DNA of 64,000 nucleotides from Nitrosospira lacus (GTDB lineage Bacteria; Pseudomonadota; Gammaproteobacteria; Burkholderiales; Nitrosomonadaceae): NCBI RefSeq assembly GCF_000355765.4, contig NZ_CP021106.3, positions 1,769,137 to 1,833,136 of the forward strand, read 5' to 3'. Shown piece by piece: positions 57,524 to 64,000 of this stretch (position 1 is its first letter; each line of letters starts with the position of its first letter). The notes under the pieces were generated by a model. It saw only the letters and a program-made list of their open reading frames with translations, ran no database searches and was not told where the DNA came from. The position numbers and the translations under genes were made by a program.

Positions 57524-60169
57524 ATGGTAATACTTCCGTCAGATGCTTTTGGAAAACTCCAGCGCAATGAATTTGATGCTGTTATCGGCTGGCATCCCTT
57601 GATCGATCACATGATCGACGTGGCAGCTACTTTTGAATGTCTGTGCGCGTGCCGATCTATTCGTCGATCCATGCGGGAAGCAGCGGGAACGTTGCTAGAT
57701 GAGCGTGATATCGAGCGCCTTTCCGTGCTGGTTTTTCTGCACGATGTCGGCAAGGCGAATAGCGGATTTCAGGCCAAACGATGGAAAAATCTACACGATA
57801 TTCCTAAAGAATGGCCTTGTCATGCGGGACATGGTATCGAAGCCTTCAAACTTTTCGATCCATCTAACCGGCTTGATCACTTGTCAACACTCTTGCCTGT
57901 TGATCAGATGGATACTTGGGGAGATGCTTGTTCCCCATTGCTGGTGGCTAGTATCAGCCATCATGGCCGTCCTCTCAAGGATACACCAGCGGATTGGAGC
58001 AAGAATATCTGGAAGAAAGTAGGGGGGGCTTACGATCCTGCTCTGGTGTTAAATGAAATGGGTAAGCGTGTTGTAGAGCTTTTTCCGCAAGCTTTTGAAC
58101 CCGGTGGCAGGTCGCTACCGGATGCACCCGCTTTTGGGCACTTGTTCGCGGGCCTGGTTCAATTGGCCGACTGGTTGGGGTCTGATACGAAATTCTTTCC
58201 ATACTCTGAAAAAGAAGAGGATAGAGCTGTTACGGCCAGGGAAAGGGCCCGTAAAGCTGTTTCTGCCATTGGCCTGGATGCGGACAATTGGCGCGACAAG
58301 CTGAAGCATCATCCACCCAGCTTTGCAGATACCTTTGGCATTGCCGAACCGCGGCCCATTCAAGCAGCCATGAGCAATGACCGGCTGGGTCCATTAGTCA
58401 TACTTGAATCAGAAACTGGCAGTGGCAAAACCGAGGCGGCATTATGGCGGTTCGTGCATTTATTCCGTGCCGGGCTGGTGGATAGCCTTTATTTTGCCCT
58501 GCCGACCCGTGTTGCCGCGTCGCAGATTTACAACCGCACTCAAGCTGTCGTCAGGAATTTATGGATAGAAAATCCGCCAGTTACCGTACGCGCATTGCCC
58601 GGCTATGTGAATGCCGATGGCGGGGACGCCACCTATTTACCGAATTTTGATGTGCTATGGTCGGACAATCCGGACGATGCTGAAGCTCACCGGCGCTGGG
58701 CGGCGGAATCCGCCAAGCGATTCCTTGCCGCGCCGATAGCCGTTGGCACCGTTGACCAGGCCCTGCTGGGCGCATTGCAGGTGCGCCATGCCCACTTGCG
58801 TCACGCCATGCTAGCACGCAGCCTGCTGGTGGTGGATGAAGTGCATGCATCCGACCCTTACATGACAGTGCTGCTAGAACGCCTGCTCAAGGCCCATCTC
58901 AATAATGGCGGTCACGCAATGTTGCTTTCCGCCACGCTGGGTTCCAGTGCGCGAAACCGTTATCTGGCGCTTGCACCCCATGTGGAGAGCCCACAAGCGA
59001 AGTCCATGACGTTCGAAGCAGCGTGTGGCGTTCCTTATCCGGCGATTTCCGACTACAGTCAGACGCAAGCGGTTGAGGCGGCTGGGGGCACCAAAAAGGT
59101 GACCTGGGCAGCGTATGACATTATCGGCGCACCCGACAGGATCGCGAACATGGCGATAGATGCGGCCAGGCTTGGTGCGAAGGTTCTGGTGATTCGCAAT
59201 ACTGTAATAGATGCCATCGCAACCTTGGCTGCCATCGAGGAAAATATTCCAGACAAGACTTGGCTATTCACCGTCAATGGCGTAGTCACTTTGCACCACA
59301 GCCGCTTCAGCCGGCAGGACCGGCCTGTCATGGACAAGGCCATTGAAGCGCAGCTTGGAAAGCAACGCCCGCCTGGAGCACTTATCGTGGTAGGCACGCA
59401 AACACTGGAGCAAAGCCTGGATATCGATGCGGACCTATTGATTACTGACTTGTGCCCAATGGACGTGTTATTGCAGCGCATAGGACGGCTGCACCGCCAT
59501 GTTCGTCCGGCATCCGAACGTCCCCAGGCATTCCAGTCAGCAAAGGCATGGGTTCTAACGCCAGCGGTGCACGACCTTAATCCGTTAATTGCCAAATCGC
59601 GTCATGGCTTGGGTAGATTTCATAATGGCGGCGGAGTCTATGCCGATTTACGCGTGCTGGAAGCCACCCGAGAATTGCTTATTGAGCGACCTGTTGTATT
59701 GATTCCGGCTGACAATCGCTACCTGGTGGAAAGTGCAACGCATCCCGATAGGCTAAGGGTCATTCAGGTGAAAAACGGTGAAAGCTGGCAAGTTCTGGGG
59801 CAAAAGATCGAAGGGGAAACCAGTGCACAAAGAACGGTTGGACATCTGCACGCATTGGATGTCGAGCAAGTATTTGGTGAGCAGGAATTCCCGAGAGATG
59901 TACAAATTGCCACCCGGCTGGGTGCGCAAGACCGCATTCTTTATTTCAATCTTGAATTGCCCAGTGCATTTGGCGTACCGATCAAGGAATTGCCGGTTCG
60001 TCATCATCTGCTGCCCAAAGATCTGTCGCTTGACGTTTTGTCAAGCGACATTAACCAGACTAAAACAAGCCTTACCTTCCGTTTGGGTGAAGCGAGATTT
60101 AGCTATTCTCGTCTTGGGTTGGAACGCATGAACGATACTCTATGTGCCGATACTGGAGGGCTGCCGTGA
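57524..60169 (+). CDS. cas3: CRISPR-associated helicase/nuclease Cas3 (type I-E)
   Basis: Effector nuclease that unwinds and degrades DNA marked by Cascade. The 881-residue protein has an N-terminal HD nuclease domain (HPLIDHMIDVAATF, FLHDVGKANSGFQ with His73-Asp74, HAGHGIEAFKLF, ISHHGRPL). A superfamily-2 helicase follows with Walker A ESETGSGKTEAAL (about 295), DEVH box VVDEVHASD (about 438), LLSATLGS, TQTLEQSLDID and QRIGRLHRH. All motifs appear intact. No ribosome site is seen before ATG 57524, so the start is provisional. It is the first gene of the operon; its TGA overlaps the next gene's GTG (GTGA). Confidence 0.95.
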   Translation: MVILPSDAFGKLQRNEFDAVIGWHPLIDHMIDVAATFECLCACRSIRRSMREAAGTLLDERDIERLSVLVFLHDVGKANSGFQAKRWKNLHDIPKEWPCHAGHGIEAFKLFDPSNRLDHLSTLLPVDQMDTWGDACSPLLVASISHHGRPLKDTPADWSKNIWKKVGGAYDPALVLNEMGKRVVELFPQAFEPGGRSLPDAPAFGHLFAGLVQLADWLGSDTKFFPYSEKEEDRAVTARERARKAVSAIGLDADNWRDKLKHHPPSFADTFGIAEPRPIQAAMSNDRLGPLVILESETGSGKTEAALWRFVHLFRAGLVDSLYFALPTRVAASQIYNRTQAVVRNLWIENPPVTVRALPGYVNADGGDATYLPNFDVLWSDNPDDAEAHRRWAAESAKRFLAAPIAVGTVDQALLGALQVRHAHLRHAMLARSLLVVDEVHASDPYMTVLLERLLKAHLNNGGHAMLLSATLGSSARNRYLALAPHVESPQAKSMTFEAACGVPYPAISDYSQTQAVEAAGGTKKVTWAAYDIIGAPDRIANMAIDAARLGAKVLVIRNTVIDAIATLAAIEENIPDKTWLFTVNGVVTLHHSRFSRQDRPVMDKAIEAQLGKQRPPGALIVVGTQTLEQSLDIDADLLITDLCPMDVLLQRIGRLHRHVRPASERPQAFQSAKAWVLTPAVHDLNPLIAKSRHGLGRFHNGGGVYADLRVLEATRELLIERPVVLIPADNRYLVESATHPDRLRVIQVKNGESWQVLGQKIEGETSAQRTVGHLHALDVEQVFGEQEFPRDVQIATRLGAQDRILYFNLELPSAFGVPIKELPVRHHLLPKDLSLDVLSSDINQTKTSLTFRLGEARFSYSRLGLERMNDTLCADTGGLP

Positions 60170-61755
60170 CGCTTCAATACTCTTTGCTTGGTGAGCCGCT
60201 GATACGTGCGCGAGACGTTAGCGGCGGCCAACCCATCAAATATAATTTACCCCGCTTGTTTGTAGCGCTGGCGCACGATGAAGTGCGCGATTTTCCGGCG
60301 CTACGCCCGCACCAACGCCACCCGTGGCACGCCTTTCTGGTGCAGCTCGCCGCCATGGCTTTGCACCGCGCTGGGCAGGACCAGTCTTTTGCATCGGAAC
60401 AGGCATGGAGAGATGCCCTGCTGGCGCTAACGCCTGAACATCCTGACGGCGCGCCTTGGTGCTTGATTGCACCGCATGACAAACCCGCTTTTATGCAAGC
60501 GCCGGTCCCAGACGGCAGGACCAGTGATTGGAAAAATATCTTATACACGCCCGATGAGTTGGACATGCTGGTGACTTCAAAAAACCACGATCTGAAAGCT
60601 GCCCGGATGAGACAAGCTGAACCAGATGACTGGCTAATGGGGCTGATCAGCCTGCAAACACAGGAGGGATTTCTAGGGGCAGGCAACTATGGAATTTCTC
60701 GTATGAACGGCGGTTTTGCAAACCGCCCTGCTCTCGGTGTGGTTCCCAAGGGGTATTGGGGACGCCGTTGGCAAAGAGATGTTGCTGCATTGCTGAACCA
60801 TCGCGCCGAAATTGCCGAACATATAGGCCTTCGTGTTCAAAACGGCATCCAACTCCTGTGGTTGCCAGCATGGACTGGGGACGACAGCTTGGCTTTCTCC
60901 TCCCTTGATCCTTTTTATATTGAAATCTGTCGTCGCATTCGTTTGATTTTGCTTGGCGGCAGTAGATCGATTGGTGCGATCGCAAAAGGTAGCAAAGCCG
61001 CCCGCGTAGAAGCCGAAGAGCGCAAAGGTATTACTGGCGATGCCTGGATGCCCGTTGACACAGCCGCGGGCAAAGCACTGACCATTACCTCGAAAGGGTT
61101 CGACTACCAATTAGCTGCTGAACTGGTGTTTGGTAACAAGTTTCAACGCCCCTCGGCACAAATACTTGACGTTACCGATGGCACGGAGGGCGTAGTGGTG
61201 CTGGCTCAAGGCATCACACGCGGTCAGGGAAAAACCGAGGGTTACCATGAGCGCCGTATTCCTGTTTCCCCGAAGGTTCGCATGCTGCTCATGCAGAAAC
61301 CTTCTGACCTCTCCGCAACAATTGCTGGTGAACGCATTGATGCGATTAGCAAAATACGTAGTGTCTTGTGGACCGCCATGGCTACGCTATTTGATCAAGG
61401 TGCTGTAAAAGACAGGTTTTCGGACAGCGCAAAAAATAAAGCCAATGAGTTCATCAGATCATTTGAGCAAGCTGAGGACGCCCGCTTCTTTGACGAGCTT
61501 AATGCCGAAATCGAATCCGATGATCCTGGCGGTGCGCGCTTGCAGTGGCTCTTATCTATGGCGGATCGTGCCGAGGTTGTACTTAGAAATGCTTTTATTA
61601 CCGGCCCCCAAAGTAGCGAACAGCGCTACCGCGCGCAATCGGCCGCCTTGAGCAGGCTTCACGGTGGTTTGCGTAGTGACAAAACGCTTCCCACTCTTGC
61701 GAATTATTATCGTCATTTAACCGCCAACAAGGAGAATGCGCATGAGCCTGTCTGA
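60166..61755 (+). CDS. cse1: Type I-E Cascade large subunit Cse1/CasA (Cas8e)
   Basis: Cascade subunit that reads the PAM and recruits Cas3. 529 residues, normal for Cse1. Signposts: LPRLFVALAHDEVRDFPALR with RPHQRHPWHAFLVQLAAMAL, WMPVDTAAGKALTITSKGFD and ITRGQGKTEGYHERRIPVSP. The start is GTG 60166, preceded by GGAGGG and overlapping the cas3 stop. The frame is open 8 codons further upstream, without merit. It ends 14 bases beyond the start of cse2, so the operon is tightly packed. Confidence 0.9.
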   Translation: MTLQYSLLGEPLIRARDVSGGQPIKYNLPRLFVALAHDEVRDFPALRPHQRHPWHAFLVQLAAMALHRAGQDQSFASEQAWRDALLALTPEHPDGAPWCLIAPHDKPAFMQAPVPDGRTSDWKNILYTPDELDMLVTSKNHDLKAARMRQAEPDDWLMGLISLQTQEGFLGAGNYGISRMNGGFANRPALGVVPKGYWGRRWQRDVAALLNHRAEIAEHIGLRVQNGIQLLWLPAWTGDDSLAFSSLDPFYIEICRRIRLILLGGSRSIGAIAKGSKAARVEAEERKGITGDAWMPVDTAAGKALTITSKGFDYQLAAELVFGNKFQRPSAQILDVTDGTEGVVVLAQGITRGQGKTEGYHERRIPVSPKVRMLLMQKPSDLSATIAGERIDAISKIRSVLWTAMATLFDQGAVKDRFSDSAKNKANEFIRSFEQAEDARFFDELNAEIESDDPGGARLQWLLSMADRAEVVLRNAFITGPQSSEQRYRAQSAALSRLHGGLRSDKTLPTLANYYRHLTANKENAHEPV

Positions 61756-62329
61756 TGCTGTTCCACGGCAGCAGCCCGAAAAACCAGTAAGTGACGAAAT
61801 CGCTTTCAATGGCGGAAAGGAGCAGCCCATCTCGCGCTTGGCGCACATTATTGCCCAGGCCTCCCGTTTTTCGGGTGACGCGCACGGTCTTGATAACGGG
61901 GAACGTGCTGCACTGGCGCGGCTGGACCCCGATGGCGAATTGCGGCCTCATCAAATCGCCGCCTTGTCGCGAGCATTGATTTATGCCGGGCTTGAGCCGG
62001 ACACATGGCAAGTAGAAACATGGCAACGCTGGTCGTTGATCGCGCATGGCATGGCTCTAGCTGGGCACGACATCAGCCAGAGTCTGGGGCAGCAACTCAG
62101 CAGGGCAGACGTGTCCGAATCCCGCGTGACCAAGCTTCTCACGTCCCGCGGGGATGCCTTCCGCCAAATATTGCCACGCTTGTTGCGACTGCTCGCCAGC
62201 AAAAATGTGGAGCCCAACTGGCACGAACTGGGTGGACTGATTCTTAATCAGGAACGCGACGAAGAAAAAGCGGAAGTCACACGTCTCAGGATTGCCGGAC
62301 GATTTTTCACTGCTGAAGCCAGAAAATAA
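61742..62329 (+). CDS. cse2: Type I-E Cascade small subunit Cse2/CasB
   Basis: Helical Cascade subunit (195 residues) that stabilises the R-loop. RLDPDGELRPHQIAALSRAL, WSLIAHGMALAGHD and TSRGDAFRQILPRLLRLLAS with INPNW-like NVEPNWHELGGLILN fit the Cse2 fold. ATG 61742 is preferred over 61736 because GGAG then lies seven bases upstream. It starts within the end of cse1 and cas7e follows 30 bases later. Confidence 0.88.
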   Translation: MSLSDAVPRQQPEKPVSDEIAFNGGKEQPISRLAHIIAQASRFSGDAHGLDNGERAALARLDPDGELRPHQIAALSRALIYAGLEPDTWQVETWQRWSLIAHGMALAGHDISQSLGQQLSRADVSESRVTKLLTSRGDAFRQILPRLLRLLASKNVEPNWHELGGLILNQERDEEKAEVTRLRIAGRFFTAEARK

Positions 62330-62359
62330 AACAACTAATTTTACCATTGGAGACCGGTC

Positions 62360-63559
62360 ATGCCACTACCCCGCTTTATTCAGATTCACACCTTGCATAC
62401 TTATCCTGCTGCCTTGCTGAACCGTGACGATGCCGGACTGGCGAAACGCTTGCCATTAGGCAATGCCGTTCGCACGCGCATTTCATCGCAATGTTTGAAA
62501 CGCCATTGGCGCGTGACGGATGATCAGTTTGCATTGTCGCGCCTGGATGTGCCTATGGCAATTCGTTCGCGCTTGACGCTGGAGCTTATCAGCAAGCGCA
62601 TTGAGGAAAATGGCATTCCCGCTGCGCTGGCGCAAGCTGCCGCTGAAGCACTGCGTGATGGCGGTTTACTCGATAAGGGCGGCAAGGACAAAAAAGGTGA
62701 AGATGCTCTTAAAACTGGACAGGCGGTCTTAATGGGTAAACCGGAAATCGATTACCTGGTAGCACGCTGTACGCAATTGGCTCAAGCCGGCCCGGATGAG
62801 AAATCCATTAAGGCTGATGTCATTAACGCGCTGAAAAATGAGAAAAATAATATCAGAGCACTCAAACATGGCAGCGGACTTGAATCTGCCCTCTTTGGCC
62901 GCATGGTGACATCGGATATTCTCGCCAGCCGCGAGGCCTCTATTTATGTTTCCCATGCTTTTACTGTGCATCAAGCCCAGGTGGAAAATGATTATTTCAC
63001 CGTAGTAGATGATTTATCTAGAGAAGCAGGTGATTTGGGATCTGCCGGTATTTTCGATACCGAACTCGCTTCCGGCCTTTACTATGGCTACGTGGTGGTG
63101 GACGTGCCGCAGCTGATTGAAAATCTGGAAGGCATTGCCGCCAAAGAGTGTTTTGCCGATGGTATTCCAGTAGAACGCCGCGAACTGGCAGGGCGCATGG
63201 TGCAACATTTGCTGCATCTGATTGCTACCGTCAGTCCCGGCGCCAAGCGCGGTTCGACTGCGCCCTTCGATTGGGCCAAGTTTGTGTTGGTGGAAGCGGG
63301 CGATTGGCAACCGCGCAGCTTGGCGGGTGCATTCCACGATGCATTGCCGCTGGAAGAAAAAAACAATCCCGGTACTATCCGGCAACGCGCCGTGGCTCGC
63401 CTGACACAAGAGATTACGGCGATGGATGATGCGTATGGTGCTACTTTAGCGCGGCGCTTTTTAGCGCTGGATACGGTTGAGGTGCCAAGTGCCGAACGTG
63501 CCAGCCTCAGCCGGCTAGGCGCGTGGGCAAGCGAAATTGTGCGGCAGGGAGCATGCTGA
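62360..63559 (+). CDS. cas7e: Type I-E Cascade backbone subunit Cas7e/CasC/Cse4
   Basis: RNA-binding backbone of Cascade, six copies per complex. 399 residues. Typical blocks: FIQIHTLHTYPAALLNRDDA, KRLPLGNAVRTRISSQCLKR, GLESALFGRMVTSDI and DGIPVERRELAGRMVQHLLH, with ALKHGSGLES and the C-terminal strand. It follows a short spacer after cse2 and ends one base before the cas5e start. GGAG lies nine bases before ATG 62360. Confidence 0.93.
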   Translation: MPLPRFIQIHTLHTYPAALLNRDDAGLAKRLPLGNAVRTRISSQCLKRHWRVTDDQFALSRLDVPMAIRSRLTLELISKRIEENGIPAALAQAAAEALRDGGLLDKGGKDKKGEDALKTGQAVLMGKPEIDYLVARCTQLAQAGPDEKSIKADVINALKNEKNNIRALKHGSGLESALFGRMVTSDILASREASIYVSHAFTVHQAQVENDYFTVVDDLSREAGDLGSAGIFDTELASGLYYGYVVVDVPQLIENLEGIAAKECFADGIPVERRELAGRMVQHLLHLIATVSPGAKRGSTAPFDWAKFVLVEAGDWQPRSLAGAFHDALPLEEKNNPGTIRQRAVARLTQEITAMDDAYGATLARRFLALDTVEVPSAERASLSRLGAWASEIVRQGAC

Positions 63560-63560
63560 G

Positions 63561-64000
63561 ATGCACCGTCATCTTTTGCTGCGGCTGGAATCGCCGCTTA
63601 GCGCTTTTGGCGGCGAAACCATTGACAACTTTGGCGTGACTCGGGACTTCCCGGCACTTTCCATGGTTACCGGATTGTTTGCCAATGCACTCGGCTGGAG
63701 ACGTGAAGATTGCGTATTGCATGATCGCTTACAGAGCCGCTTGATAGTTGGGACCCGACTGAATACGCCGCTACAACGCCTTAGGGATTTTCAAACCGCC
63801 CAGCTGGGGAAAAACGATAAGGGCTGGACGACTTGGGGTATTCCAGAAGAACGTCGAGGAGGCGCAGGCACCTATGAGGGTCCACATTTGCGCTACCGTG
63901 ACTATCATGCCAGTCTCGATGTCCTAGTCGCTCTGCGCCTGGAACCCGCGCATGAAGCTCCCACACTCAGCGACTTGGCTCTTGCCCTGGATCATCCCGC
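63561..64000 (+). CDS. cas5e: Type I-E Cascade subunit Cas5e/CasD (3' end beyond window)
   Basis: Crescent-shaped Cascade subunit capping the crRNA 5' handle. About 146 codons are visible: MHRHLLLRLESPLSAFGGET, RDFPALSMVTGLFANALGWR, RLIVGTRLNTPLQRLRDFQT and GTYEGPHLRYRDYHASLDVL, all characteristic of Cas5e (RxDFQT and RxYHxD). The C-terminal 90 or so residues and the expected cas6e, cas1 and cas2 lie beyond the window. Begins one base after cas7e ends. Confidence 0.92.
   Translation, partial: MHRHLLLRLESPLSAFGGETIDNFGVTRDFPALSMVTGLFANALGWRREDCVLHDRLQSRLIVGTRLNTPLQRLRDFQTAQLGKNDKGWTTWGIPEERRGGAGTYEGPHLRYRDYHASLDVLVALRLEPAHEAPTLSDLALALDHP

Noticed and set aside
1-64000. tRNA and rRNA genes
   Set aside because: Intergenic stretches were scanned by eye for cloverleaf arms with GTTCRA and CCA ends and for rRNA-like blocks; none recognised. 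A covariance search could still find one.

Overview
The window looks like a chromosomal segment of a betaproteobacterium. Pointers are an EpsA-type LuxR regulator next to an exopolysaccharide-initiating sugar transferase, several PEP-CTERM proteins ending in VPEP-like motifs with TM and RRRK tails, and an overall gene repertoire that fits the Nitrosomonadaceae (Nitrosospira-like ammonia oxidisers). The genus is inference from gene content, not from a database match.

Layout. 1-5 kb: an amino-acid permease (cut by the window edge) and an alkylation-damage repair neighbourhood with an AlkA-family glycosylase, a wrecked ada remnant and alkB. 5-8 kb: an exported protein, a truncated PEP-CTERM-like fragment, and a tyrosinase operon with a histidine-rich partner. 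8-13 kb: epsA and an undecaprenyl-phosphate sugar transferase, then a long pyruvate kinase with a Fur-box-like sequence upstream. 13-17 kb: two pirins, a LysR pseudogene and a YgiD-type dioxygenase. 17.5-24 kb: a Wzz/GumC-type chain-length protein fused to a degenerate tyrosine-recombinase-like domain, an aminopeptidase/lipase pair, a PEP-CTERM protein and a DUF5996 protein. 24.5-26.7 kb: a secreted ankyrin protein and its small partner (partner frameshifted). The same two-gene cassette occurs intact at 52.5-54.6 kb.

26.7-35 kb is a mobile-element graveyard (IS21, Tn3/resolvase, a DDE IS remnant, IS110 and IS3 pieces). Inside it sits a large gene for an aegerolysin-like plus cysteine-peptidase-like plus double beta-propeller protein whose propeller has been duplicated almost exactly. 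35-41 kb is a phage-derived island with a repressor, a three-site operator region, an isolated fourth operator-promoter and replication-type genes, but no visible integrase or virion genes. 41-44 kb holds arsR and an arsI/cadI gene split by a complete 1272-bp IS4-family element with a perfect 9-bp target duplication. 44-49.7 kb: a PhoX-like PEP-CTERM protein, a CDF zinc exporter, and a CYTH/CYTH/nuclease operon beside a phospholipase-D remnant. 49.8-57 kb: glycogen phosphorylase, the second ankyrin cassette, a VOC protein and a PhoD-like phosphatase. 57.5 kb to the end: the start of a type I-E CRISPR-Cas operon (cas3, cse1, cse2, cas7e, cas5e partial).

The most unusual content is (i) the duplicated ankyrin/partner cassette, in which the partner and the ankyrin N-terminus are homologous to each other; (ii) the aegerolysin/peptidase/propeller protein; (iii) the Wzz-recombinase fusion; and (iv) the phage operator set, where the same palindrome sits exactly in the 17-bp spacer of two TTGACA-type promoters 2 kb apart. 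No tRNA, rRNA or CRISPR array was recognised.
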